Positions 1 to 8,347 of a stretch of DNA of 22,966 bases are shown piece after piece. The stretch is from IMG/VR virus record IMGVR_UViG_3300020603_000144, positions 1 through 22,966 of that record; one strand, 5' to 3'. The notes beneath the pieces were generated by a model that was not told the DNA's origin, did not search any database, and saw nothing but the letters and a program-made list of their open reading frames with translations. Every line of letters begins with the position of its first letter. Within the stretch, counting starts at the first letter, position 1. Position numbers and translations under genes: made by a program. The DNA is from a virus.

Positions 1-238
1 TGTCCATGTAAGGCTGACTCGTTCCAGTTGAATCAACTCCACCATCAAGAGAATGTCTTGAACTATAATCACTATTTGAGTCATTATTCATTGTTAAAAT
101 GTGTCTTTTATCATCACCTGTTTTTAATGAATGATAAATCAATTCACCAAATTTTCTTGCTGGTAATGCTTCCGATGCACCTAAATCTAAATCTGCTGAT
201 GTTCCACTTAATTTATTGAATTTACTTGCCCAAGCCAT
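1..238 (-). CDS. Adhesin-like tail protein, N-terminal part (runs off the left edge)
   Basis: An open frame starts with ATG at 238 and continues through the window edge, so only about 79 residues are visible. It begins MAWASKFNKLSGTSADLDLG and contains NNDS, YSSRHSLDGG and DSTGTSQ. These line up with the start of each repeat in the protein encoded just upstream (240-1472), for example NNDTSGNYASRYSDNGG and DSTGISQ there. The ATG lies one base after the stop of that gene, so the two are almost certainly co-transcribed. I infer a paralogous tail-tip or receptor-binding protein carrying one more copy of the same domain. The family is common in marine virus genomes but has no firmly known ligand. 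The missing C-terminus prevents a finer call. Confidence 0.75.
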   Translation of the reverse strand, partial: MAWASKFNKLSGTSADLDLGASEALPARKFGELIYHSLKTGDDKRHILTMNNDSNSDYSSRHSLDGGVDSTGTSQPYMD

Positions 239-239
239 C

Positions 240-1472
240 TTAATCACTACCCCATCCTGCAATTATAGATCCTGCTGCAAAGGATCCAGATCCAGTATTA
301 TTAATTTCATATTCTGTTATCTGTGTAGATGTGTTAGCCCACTTACCAACAAACTCTCTACGTCTTGGTGCAGTTCCAGCTCCAGCAGTATTTTGGCTAA
401 CAGAATGCCCGATGAATAATTTTTCTTTGGAACTAACATTAATGAAAAATATATCTATAAAATTATTGAATGAAATATTTAACATTGCCTGTAATGCTGA
501 TTGTGAGATTCCTGTAGAATCTGCTCCTCCATTGTCACTATATCTACTTGCATAATTGCCTGATGTATCATTGTTCACCTGTGTATTCATATCAAGTGTT
601 CCTGACTGTTTTATGAATGCCATTATTCTACAATATTTTTTTGCTGTGAATGTCCCACTTGATAAATTGTCGCCTGCACCACTTAGTTCGTTAGGAGCAA
701 ACAACTGTCCCCAAAAATTATCTGTGTGAGTATCTGCTGAATCTAATCCTAGAACTATTGCCTCACTTCCAGATTCATAAGTCCCTGCATTTGGTCTTAC
801 ATCAACTCTGTTTATTGCAGCAGATGTATTAGCCCATTTAGCAACTCCTTCTGCTCTATTTGGTGCGTTGCCTGCACCTGCTGTGTTTTGATTACAAGCC
901 TCACCACCACAAACTAATTTTTCTTTTGATGAATAATTTGCAACATAAAAATTATAGAATGTTGGCGAAGTATTCCAGTCAGCATCCGTATAATTAAATT
1001 TAGTTACTGACGTTGATGTAGCATCTGCCCCACCATTTCGACTAAATCGACCACAAAAATTAGTTCCACTATCATCATTAAAACCAAAATTTGACCGAGC
1101 CTTTACGCTAGGAACATGATATACTAATACGTTTAATAATCTTTTATCTGATAATCCTGTCACATCAATATTTGATGGACTGCTTACTGCACTTGTTCTT
1201 CCTAATTCTTTCCATCCACCTATATCTCCTGCTCCACGATGCATAGAAGTAAACATCATCATAGGATCTGCAAAGCTATTAAATCTAGAATAATCAGGAG
1301 ATATAAATTTAGCGAAATTTTGTTTAGCTTCTCTAGTGAAATTTCTTAACCCGTTTTTAATATAATTAGTACAATATTTTCCAAAAGAGTATTCACTAAT
1401 GGCAGTATTTCTTATAGGATCATTACTTTTAGCAATCTGTTTTGCAGATTGTTGAAGAAGAGAAGTATTCAA
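240..1472 (-). CDS. Tail adhesin-like protein with a duplicated domain (410 aa)
   Basis: After an N-terminal region of about 85 residues (charged, Phe-rich), the protein holds two copies of one domain, about residues 86-243 and 254-408. Shared landmarks are SRNGGADATSTS / SDNGGADSTGIS, YSSKEKL / VSSKEKL, QNTAGAGNAPNR / QNTAGAGTAPRR and KWANTSAAI / KWANTSTQI. The same pattern opens the next gene (1-238). Domains of this kind recur in marine tailed-virus structural proteins. Their place at the end of the tail module suggests a surface-exposed tail-tip or receptor-binding role, which is inference. Copy A carries Cys residues (C140, C188, C193) that copy B lacks. No signal peptide or catalytic motif is seen. 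Confidence 0.8.
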   Translation of the reverse strand: MNTSLLQQSAKQIAKSNDPIRNTAISEYSFGKYCTNYIKNGLRNFTREAKQNFAKFISPDYSRFNSFADPMMMFTSMHRGAGDIGGWKELGRTSAVSSPSNIDVTGLSDKRLLNVLVYHVPSVKARSNFGFNDDSGTNFCGRFSRNGGADATSTSVTKFNYTDADWNTSPTFYNFYVANYSSKEKLVCGGEACNQNTAGAGNAPNRAEGVAKWANTSAAINRVDVRPNAGTYESGSEAIVLGLDSADTHTDNFWGQLFAPNELSGAGDNLSSGTFTAKKYCRIMAFIKQSGTLDMNTQVNNDTSGNYASRYSDNGGADSTGISQSALQAMLNISFNNFIDIFFINVSSKEKLFIGHSVSQNTAGAGTAPRRREFVGKWANTSTQITEYEINNTGSGSFAAGSIIAGWGSD

Positions 1473-1491
1473 TTAGTAATAATTATTACTA

Positions 1492-2211
1492 TTAGACTGC
1501 TACAGCCTTTAGTAATGTAAATTCGACTGAAATACCTAAAACCCATAAATCTTGGCCTAAGGTATCAGAAGTATCTGAAGGAACTCTGCGAACTCTAATA
1601 AAATAGATATCGCCTGATTGAGGAGATCCTCCTGGTGTTATAGCAGAAGTCTGAGCTGTTTCCATTAGATCGTTTACTGATGTAACAGTGTCTGTAACCG
1701 ATTGAGCTGTTCCTAAAGCAGCATCTAAAGCATCGTCGTTGCCGATAGCTACTGCAGCAATGAAGAATTTTGCATCAGCTGATCCAGCTGCACAAGTCCA
1801 GTAAACTGAAACTTTAATAGTAGAAGAATAATCAATATTTCTCATAGGTTTCCATTGTGCCCACATATTAGAGGTGGTTGCATCAGGCATTTTATGACCA
1901 TGCCAATTTAATTGATTTGTTGAAGTTTCTTTTTCTTCAAACGTTGTTGAATCTGTAGACGATTTCATAAATGCTCCTGCAGATATCCATAAATCTTGTA
2001 ATCCTCTAACTTCTAAGAAAGTATATTCTCTAGGATTAACTACTTTAATAAATTTATATTTTCCTAAAGTAGTGTCATATAATAGATCTCCTACAGTCAT
2101 ATTAGCATCTGCTTCGGAATCTATTTCAGAAGTAGTACCTCTACGAATTCCTCTTTTATTGATTAAAAGGGCTGTAATTGTATCTCCAGTACTCCATTTA
2201 TCTAGGGCCAT
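1492..2211 (-). CDS. Beta-rich tail/baseplate structural protein (239 aa)
   Basis: The N-terminal part (residues 1-80) is a small beta-rich head with VGDLLYDTTLGKYKF. The central and C-terminal part (about 100-235) carries MPDATTSNMWAQW, KVSVYWTCAAGSADAKFF, AIGNDDALDAALGTAQSVTD and SAITPGGSPQSGDIYFIRV. That series is familiar from marine phage particle proteins and is likely a jelly-roll-type beta sandwich. The ATG at 2211 overlaps the end of the upstream 128-aa gene by 14 bases, and the adhesin gene follows 19 bases later. I infer a structural component of the tail tip or an appendage. A capsid-attached appendage is possible. No enzyme motif is visible. Confidence 0.7.
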   Translation of the reverse strand: MALDKWSTGDTITALLINKRGIRRGTTSEIDSEADANMTVGDLLYDTTLGKYKFIKVVNPREYTFLEVRGLQDLWISAGAFMKSSTDSTTFEEKETSTNQLNWHGHKMPDATTSNMWAQWKPMRNIDYSSTIKVSVYWTCAAGSADAKFFIAAVAIGNDDALDAALGTAQSVTDTVTSVNDLMETAQTSAITPGGSPQSGDIYFIRVRRVPSDTSDTLGQDLWVLGISVEFTLLKAVAV

Positions 2212-2584
2212 CTTCTCTCACTGTTAAATCAATTAGTTCTATGAAACACCATGATTCATAATCTTTTTTACAAGGTCCACAACTTCTTGTTAGGTAATTA
2301 CCTTTACAAGATAGACAGAGGGACTTGTAATACTCATTTCTTATCTTTAAGGTTTCATTTATCTCCTGATGGACAATTTGTTCCAAAAGGGATATCCTTT
2401 TATAATGGAAATCTATCAGATAATCCATAGGATATGTTTCATCACTATTTTCAGGTTTTAATCCTATAACTTTAATATCGGAAGGTAATTCTGAGTGTAA
2501 TTGTTTTAGATGTTCTTGTAATCCTTGTATTTGTAATGCAATATCTCCTATTTTTTGATAGCAGATTAAATTATCTAATTTCAT
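2198..2584 (-). CDS. Hypothetical protein with coiled coil and C-terminal zinc ribbon (128 aa)
   Basis: Residues about 12-85 are helical with heptad-like Leu/Ile spacing (IGDIALQIQGLQEHLKQL, ISLLEQIVHQEINETL). Residues 90-105 form a four-Cys knuckle, C90-x2-C93-x8-C102-x2-C105, with a further C113, typical of a small zinc ribbon. The start overlaps the stop of the 212-aa gene upstream as ATGA (2581-2584), and its own end overlaps the following gene by 14 bases, so translation is probably coupled on both sides. It may be a tail assembly factor rather than a virion component because it is not beta-rich like its neighbours. I do not recognise the family. Confidence 0.7.
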   Translation of the reverse strand: MKLDNLICYQKIGDIALQIQGLQEHLKQLHSELPSDIKVIGLKPENSDETYPMDYLIDFHYKRISLLEQIVHQEINETLKIRNEYYKSLCLSCKGNYLTRSCGPCKKDYESWCFIELIDLTVREDGPR

Positions 2585-3219
2585 CCAATATCTCCAAAAC
2601 CTACCCTGGCGGTACCCACTTCAAAAGTTCCAGTGGCTTGTACAACTGGAGCACTAATAATTTCACCAATAGCACCTCCATCTATGACATCTTCTGATGG
2701 TAAGGTGTCTGTGTAATAAGTAATTTTAAATGAAATTGATAATACTTGTTGAGCTCCTTGTTCAGTTACTCTTTTCAACCAAAATGGAACACCTTCTCCT
2801 GCTTTTAACAAGCCTATTGGAAGGACTACTGTATCATAAGGACCGTCTGGAGAATCAGCATCTTCTGAAAAGAATTTTAATCCTGAAGGAGTAGTATCTT
2901 CTGTGGCGATAGATTGTGCTACACCAGAAGTTGATCCATCTCCTTTCCCTACAGTATCTAAAGCACCGGATATTTCAGTTAAAACAGGATTGGTAGTAAT
3001 TTCTATTGTTACTCCGTTGATAGGGCTACCTGAAGGATTGTAAACGTAAAAACAACGATATTCTGTTTTACCTGTTAAAGCTTCGGATCTAGTAATATTG
3101 TCAAAAGCATTTTCAAGGGTATTATCTGTTACAGCTGTAGAAGACATTATTCCTCCTAAAGATCCCTTAGGATCATTATTGGAAGATCCACCAGATAATC
3201 TTAATTCAGGAACAGCCAT
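2581..3219 (-). CDS. Phage-type beta-sandwich structural protein (212 aa)
   Basis: The protein opens MAVPELRLSGGSSNNDPKGS and continues with NTLENAFDNIT and GKTEYRCFYVYNPSGSPING. This pattern of an LSGG start, a short (F/L)D-v-t segment and a YRC(F/I)YV-N strand recurs in tail and appendage proteins of marine tailed phages. The remainder (residues about 65-212) alternates hydrophobic strands with Gly/Asp loops, as in an Ig-like or jelly-roll sandwich. The gene lies 3 bases after the 533-aa tail gene and joins the next gene through ATGA. I infer a virion structural protein of the tail tip. Its exact position in the particle cannot be told. Confidence 0.7.
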   Translation of the reverse strand: MAVPELRLSGGSSNNDPKGSLGGIMSSTAVTDNTLENAFDNITRSEALTGKTEYRCFYVYNPSGSPINGVTIEITTNPVLTEISGALDTVGKGDGSTSGVAQSIATEDTTPSGLKFFSEDADSPDGPYDTVVLPIGLLKAGEGVPFWLKRVTEQGAQQVLSISFKITYYTDTLPSEDVIDGGAIGEIISAPVVQATGTFEVGTARVGFGDIG

Positions 3220-3222
3220 AGT

Positions 3223-4824
3223 TTATCTTTTCTTTTTAAGGAACATTTTTTGATCACAGGAGAAAATAGACTCATTTGCTCTCCATTTAACATAAGTATC
3301 TACATCTCCAATATTAAAGGGCTTTGGAATGCCATTGATGACAGTTGTCGGTTTAGAGGCCAATGTTCCTACAGAAACTATTGCATCATCTTCAAAAGTC
3401 CATATCATATCTTGTAAAGTGGTGGCATCTACAGCTGTTACGACTAGTCCTGTTGGATTTTCTACTATTCCTAACCATCCTATAGTGTCATTTGCTACTA
3501 CATCATACCATCCAAACCAATTATCGTTTATAAGATCTAGACCAGTAGTAGCATTACTATCATCAGTAAAAGTGAAAGGATTAACTACTGGGGAAAGATT
3601 AGCAGGGTTGCCTCTATTGGCATCATCGGTGTTTTTCTGGTTAAAATCGGGAATATCAGTTGTAGTGTTTTTTGTACTAAGGGCAAACCTTTGTTTAGAA
3701 GTAGCTATTTTAAATTTCTTTGTGTTACAAACCACTCTAACGTAAGGATTTCCTCTTCTCATATCAATTGTATGATCTACAATACCATATTTTACTATAA
3801 ATTTACATTGTGAATCATTAAAGCGTTCGAAAACAACATCATGTAAAGTAACTCCTAGGTCACTATTTGAAGCAATTGGTTTAATAGTTCCTGTGGATTC
3901 CCATGCGATTCCATCCCATCCAAAGATTTCTACTCCGGGAGAGGTATTTATTTCTGCTCTAATTAATCCATTTTCTATTACTCTCTCTCCAACGAATTCA
4001 TGATCAGAAGAATACACTCTTGTCCAATCTGCTTCATCTGCTTCATTTTCTGTGTCCCATACTTTGATGTTACCATTTAAACGATTATCTAGATCGACAT
4101 CATATGAAATGAAAATGTTAGGATAGAATATCCATACAAAATCACTTTTCAAAGTTTTTAAAGAAGTTTTATCTGAAATTCCTTTAATAAATAATTTAAC
4201 TTCAGCTACATTAGCAGTAATAGTTCCATTGAAAATCCTTGTTTTATCATCCATTCCTGTCATTTCTCTGTAATATAATTTTGTTACACCATCTTTAAGA
4301 TAATCTAATTGAAATATTACTTCTGTCTTTGTAGCAGATATATTCTGAGTTGCTAAAGTTGTTTCAACGTCATCTACTTCTTCAATTAATTTTAAAATGT
4401 TATTGCTTGCGCCGGCTGAAAGTTCTATGATAATCTTATCACTAGTTGCTAAATCTTCGAAAACATATCGTAGTTTTTCTGTTCCAGAAGATAAAGATGC
4501 ATCTTGTAATTCCATATGACCGTATACAGTTATTCCTGGATAGAGATAACTAAAAGTAGCATATGTACCGATTTTTGTAACTTCAGTACCATCAACAGAT
4601 TCTAATTTAACTTCCAGTTTACCAGAAGCAACATCAACAGAATCATTTGTAATGTTTCCTGAAGAAGTAATGTTTAACTCTCCTCCCATTGTAACATTAT
4701 ATTGACTACCTAAAAGATAGTTAATAATTGGAATACTTCCATCTTGAGAGGTTCTATCATAGACCTTTGCTAAAGGACTGAATTTTTCAGCTGCTACTGG
4801 AGGAGATATTGAAAATCTAGCCAT
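3223..4824 (-). CDS. Large tail protein, possible lectin-like N-terminal domain (533 aa)
   Basis: No sequence family is certain. Residues about 40-235 alternate beta strands in a way that resembles concanavalin/LamG-type sandwiches (ITNDSVDVASGKLEVKLES, KIIIELSAGASNNILKLIEE, TKLYYREMTG, DFVWIFYPNIFISYDVD). Residues about 250-510 form a second beta-rich region (ENGLIRAEINTSPGVEIFGW, NPYVRVVCNTKKFKIAT, LINDNWFGWYDVVAND). The C-terminus is basic (FLKKKR). The gene sits between the candidate distal tail protein and smaller tail-tip proteins, with spacing of one to three bases. That fits a tail-tip or side-fibre protein which might contact host glycans. The lectin-like assignment is inference from strand pattern only. 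Confidence 0.65.
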   Translation of the reverse strand: MARFSISPPVAAEKFSPLAKVYDRTSQDGSIPIINYLLGSQYNVTMGGELNITSSGNITNDSVDVASGKLEVKLESVDGTEVTKIGTYATFSYLYPGITVYGHMELQDASLSSGTEKLRYVFEDLATSDKIIIELSAGASNNILKLIEEVDDVETTLATQNISATKTEVIFQLDYLKDGVTKLYYREMTGMDDKTRIFNGTITANVAEVKLFIKGISDKTSLKTLKSDFVWIFYPNIFISYDVDLDNRLNGNIKVWDTENEADEADWTRVYSSDHEFVGERVIENGLIRAEINTSPGVEIFGWDGIAWESTGTIKPIASNSDLGVTLHDVVFERFNDSQCKFIVKYGIVDHTIDMRRGNPYVRVVCNTKKFKIATSKQRFALSTKNTTTDIPDFNQKNTDDANRGNPANLSPVVNPFTFTDDSNATTGLDLINDNWFGWYDVVANDTIGWLGIVENPTGLVVTAVDATTLQDMIWTFEDDAIVSVGTLASKPTTVINGIPKPFNIGDVDTYVKWRANESIFSCDQKMFLKKKR

Positions 4825-4825
4825 G

Positions 4826-5359
4826 TTAAGTTAATAAAAAGTCAAAGAAGAAATCCAATAAAGGATCTCCAAAGGATACATTACCTGCGATGCCATTAAG
4901 ACTACCAAATCCAACACCATCTTCATCTAATTCCAAATCTCCCGAATCACCATCTTGTAAATCTCCTTTATTTGCAAATTGTATTAGTTCTATGTTATAA
5001 TCAAATGCTACCGTATCTGATCCATTATGGTTAACATATTGAGGTCCATCTACACCAGATTCTGCACTATCTAAGGCATATGTTCCACTATAAATAATAT
5101 CAAAATCTGGATCAGTTGTTGCAAATATTACTGTTGGTTGGTCAGGGTTCTTACAAAGTTGTTTCAAGGCATAAGCTGCAGATAATGGCCAAATCTTTCC
5201 AGTTATTTGTAGTACAAAGGTTTCAGGACCTGTATCTATAACAAAAGGGAAGTTCTTTAATACTTTATCTACTTGCTGTTTCCTGGCAACTTTCCATTTA
5301 ATAGATTCTGGAGGGATTGGAAAAGTTATACCATGTAATTGCCATGTATAATTAGGCAT
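4826..5359 (-). CDS. Candidate distal tail / baseplate hub protein (177 aa)
   Basis: The gene directly follows the tape measure gene (one base between them), where siphoviruses usually encode the distal tail protein. Residues 1-125 look like a compact beta domain (ITFPIPPESIKWKVARK, VLKNFPFVIDTGPETFVLQI, TGKIWPLSAAYALKQL, VAFDYNIELIQFANKGD). This is the kind of tube-like fold used by Dit and related hub proteins. Residues 128-160 are acidic and Gly-rich. The end is unusually hydrophobic (LLDFFFDFLLT), perhaps a docking tail. Assignment rests on position and strand pattern, so a different baseplate subunit is possible. Confidence 0.6.
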   Translation of the reverse strand: MPNYTWQLHGITFPIPPESIKWKVARKQQVDKVLKNFPFVIDTGPETFVLQITGKIWPLSAAYALKQLCKNPDQPTVIFATTDPDFDIIYSGTYALDSAESGVDGPQYVNHNGSDTVAFDYNIELIQFANKGDLQDGDSGDLELDEDGVGFGSLNGIAGNVSFGDPLLDFFFDFLLT

Positions 5360-5360
5360 T

Positions 5361-8303
5361 TTATCTTGCTAACCTCTTCATTGATTTACCTCGGATGCTG
5401 TCTCCTAATAAAGAAGACAGTCGGTCTATTAAATCATCCACGGTTCCTTCAGATGCATTACCTTCTATAGTGATATTAATATCATTAACTACAGTAGAAG
5501 TGTTTCCTCCTTTAAGGTTGTTCATTATTCCTGATAGTCTATCTAGAGGAATAATTGCTTCAGGACCAGCTTCTCCCACTAATCCTAGTGTAGGAGCTGT
5601 TATAACACCACCGCTGGCGAATCCACTTATTCCACGACTTTTGGAAAAGGTAGTAGATCTTGCTCTAGCCGCTAATGATCTCATTGCATTAGCTAATTCG
5701 TCTGCAGCACTTTGAACTTTTATTAATCTTTCATTAACTCCTATGATTTGGACTTGCATGATATATAGGAGGGTGCTTGTGTGATTTAACTTTGCTATTA
5801 ATCTTGTTAACGAAGATATAAAGGTCGTAGAAGTTGCATTGACTACCGTTAACCTTCCATTAAAGGTTGTAGATGTTAAAGATAACGTATTAATTAGGTA
5901 AGTTAACGTATCTGTGCTAGTCAATAAAGTTAAGAAACTGTTATTTAGAAGGTCGATCATTTCAGATAAAAGTGTTATCCTTGCTTGTAATTCCTCGGAT
6001 TGTATCATTCCTGTAAGGTCACCAGCTTCTGCATAAGCAGGTTGCATTGAAGGGATAAGACTAGCTAATCCACCCAATAAGGCTGCTATGGTAAAGTGTT
6101 CTTTAAACCATTTTTCAATACCCTCCGCTAATCCCTTTCCCCATTCTTCTCCTTTCGCAACAAAATCAGAAAATCCAATAGCCTCGTCTATTATTTCTAT
6201 GATATCCCATAAATCATCTGCCATAGCTTTAATTCCTGTCCAAATTGCAGATCCTATTATTTTCCCGCCATTAACAATAGTGTTCCAGGCGTCTGTAATA
6301 GCTTTAGGAAGATCCTCAGTGAAAAATTTAGGAACATCTTTCTTGAAAAATTTATTAAGCCATATACCAGCATGAACTACGGCATCATTAACGTCTAATT
6401 TAAATTTTTCCCAAGATTCTGCTGATTTGATTTTAAATTCAGCATAACCAATAATTAAATCATTAATCCAACTTCTCCAATTCATATCGGCTTCTTCTAA
6501 CCACGTAGGAAAATCCTCTTCCCAAAATTTAGTCCAACCATCAATCATGTTTTTAAGACCTTCCTCATGCGATTTAGCAACCTCTTCATTCCATTTAGTA
6601 AAAGGTCCTTCGATTAATGACCACCAAGCAATTTCCAAATGAGTTACCGCATCTCTTAATGCGACATTTTCTTCCCATACCTCATGTGTCCATTTTGCTA
6701 GTTCCCAACCTATTATAAATCCTGAAACAACGGCTATGGCAGCAAGGCCACCAACAAGTAATATAGTTGCGGTTCCGGCAAGCATAGCAGTAAGTCCAAA
6801 GAATTGCAAAGCTGCACCCATTACCAACATTGGAACGATGAATTGTCCTATAATTGCTAATCCTGCTAATGCTCCTACTATTAATAAAATAGCTGAAACA
6901 ACAAATTTTAATAAAGGTTTGTTTTTTGTCAAAACCTTCATTATTGCTTTAAGAAATTTTCCTCCTTCTTTAAGTATTGGAAGTAAATCCTCTTTTAAAA
7001 TTTCTCCTAAAGTGAAAAAGAATTCTTGTACTTCCTTATCTTCAGCTAGGGATTGTAATATTGCTTGTAATTCTTGTATTACTGGAGCTAATCCCATAGT
7101 AAATGCTAGTTTCAGAGATTGGATACTACCGGCCATTCTCTTTATTAGAGCAACTAAAGATTTTTCAGTTATCACCTCTGCTTGTTTTTTAGCAGTTCCT
7201 TTTTGAGAAGCTCCTTCTATTAATTCATCTAAAATCTCAATGTTATTAATTAAAGCTAAGAAGGCTCTTTCAGCATTAGCATCCATTTTTAGTGATTTTA
7301 CAAAGGCTGATACACCCAATTCACCATGTTGTTTTTTAATTTTTACTATAGCTGTTTTAAATTCTTTTAAAACTTGTCCAAAATTCCTAACTTTTCCTGT
7401 AGAATCAAAAATCTCAACACCCATAGCTTTCATTGATGTACTTAAAGCTACTACTGGGTCTCTAAGATCTCTAAATGCTTGACCTAGAGCTAAACCAGCC
7501 CTACCACCTTGTTGACCAATAATATCACTAACAAGACCTACCATTGCTCCTGTTTCTTCTAAGGTTAATCCCATTAGTATGGCTTGTTGTCCTGCTGCAC
7601 CAAAGGAAATGATCAAATTTTGTATTTCAGCTGTTGATTGTCTGTTTACATTAACTAGAACATCAGCAACATCTTCATAAGAACGATTAAACATTTTTGA
7701 AACTTTGACAATGTTCTGAGCTGCATCTGCTGCGTTAATTTCTTCAATTGCCATCAAGTTAAGAACTTGTGTAACAGCACCCATTGTTTGTTGAGCTATT
7801 TCTAATTCAGTGCCTACAAATTTAACTGCTTTGCCTACTTCTTTGGTAACTGTAGCAACTTCAGCAATATTGAACATAGTTCTACCCGATCCTAGTGTTA
7901 ACATAGCATCGTTCATATACTGTATAGCTACAGCAGTTTTCTCGCTAGTGGATGTTAAATCTAATCCTGAAGCAATAACTGCTCTAACCATAGCATCTTG
8001 TGCTCCAGCAGCCTCTGATACAGTGCTTTGAACTATCCTACTAACTGATCTTAGAGCATCTCTAGCCCTGTTAGCAATAAAACCCCATTGGAAGGCCATA
8101 AAGCCTAGGGATTTTATATGTTTTTTAGCTACTTCATCAGTATCTCTTAAAGTAACATTGACTTTTTTAAGGTTATTATTAGTACCTTTAAAGGCACCTT
8201 TAATATCATTAATATCAGCCTTTACTTTTTTAGTAACTGCGTCTATATTTTCAAAGCCTGTTGAAGACAGGTGAATATTAAAAGTTACATCAGTTCTTGG
8301 CAT
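5361..8303 (-). CDS. Tail tape measure protein (980 aa)
   Basis: The longest gene in the window lies right after the tail chaperone genes. Residues about 90-400 resemble the TP901-type tape measure core (AQDAMVRAVIASGLDLTSTS, FNIAEVATVTKEVGKAVKFV, GLTLEETGAMVGLVSDIIG). Residues 465-533 are a long hydrophobic stretch, two to three possible membrane segments. Residues 535-680 are rich in Trp and charged residues. Residues 895-920 hold the familiar tape-measure C-terminal motif (GGVITAPTLGLVGEAGPEAI, then IPL). With the usual 1.5 angstrom per residue, 980 residues would correspond to a tail near 145 nm. The protein sets tail length and is thought to be released toward the host membrane on infection. 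No peptidase or lysozyme motif was noticed. Confidence 0.93.
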   Translation of the reverse strand: MPRTDVTFNIHLSSTGFENIDAVTKKVKADINDIKGAFKGTNNNLKKVNVTLRDTDEVAKKHIKSLGFMAFQWGFIANRARDALRSVSRIVQSTVSEAAGAQDAMVRAVIASGLDLTSTSEKTAVAIQYMNDAMLTLGSGRTMFNIAEVATVTKEVGKAVKFVGTELEIAQQTMGAVTQVLNLMAIEEINAADAAQNIVKVSKMFNRSYEDVADVLVNVNRQSTAEIQNLIISFGAAGQQAILMGLTLEETGAMVGLVSDIIGQQGGRAGLALGQAFRDLRDPVVALSTSMKAMGVEIFDSTGKVRNFGQVLKEFKTAIVKIKKQHGELGVSAFVKSLKMDANAERAFLALINNIEILDELIEGASQKGTAKKQAEVITEKSLVALIKRMAGSIQSLKLAFTMGLAPVIQELQAILQSLAEDKEVQEFFFTLGEILKEDLLPILKEGGKFLKAIMKVLTKNKPLLKFVVSAILLIVGALAGLAIIGQFIVPMLVMGAALQFFGLTAMLAGTATILLVGGLAAIAVVSGFIIGWELAKWTHEVWEENVALRDAVTHLEIAWWSLIEGPFTKWNEEVAKSHEEGLKNMIDGWTKFWEEDFPTWLEEADMNWRSWINDLIIGYAEFKIKSAESWEKFKLDVNDAVVHAGIWLNKFFKKDVPKFFTEDLPKAITDAWNTIVNGGKIIGSAIWTGIKAMADDLWDIIEIIDEAIGFSDFVAKGEEWGKGLAEGIEKWFKEHFTIAALLGGLASLIPSMQPAYAEAGDLTGMIQSEELQARITLLSEMIDLLNNSFLTLLTSTDTLTYLINTLSLTSTTFNGRLTVVNATSTTFISSLTRLIAKLNHTSTLLYIMQVQIIGVNERLIKVQSAADELANAMRSLAARARSTTFSKSRGISGFASGGVITAPTLGLVGEAGPEAIIPLDRLSGIMNNLKGGNTSTVVNDINITIEGNASEGTVDDLIDRLSSLLGDSIRGKSMKRLAR

Positions 8304-8347
8304 ATTTTTTGTTTATATTTTAAAATAAGGAAAGAAAAAAGAAGTTG

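Noticed and set aside
465-480. Possible diversity-generating retroelement acting on the adhesin repeats
   Set aside because: No reverse transcriptase gene or template-repeat pair with adenine-specific variation is present in the window; the copies differ throughout, consistent with ordinary duplication and divergence.
6736-7206. Long plus-strand open frame opposite the tape measure gene (also 3329-3745, 13616-13930 and others)
   Set aside because: These are antisense shadows of strongly coding minus-strand genes, with low-complexity translations and no promoter or ribosome site.
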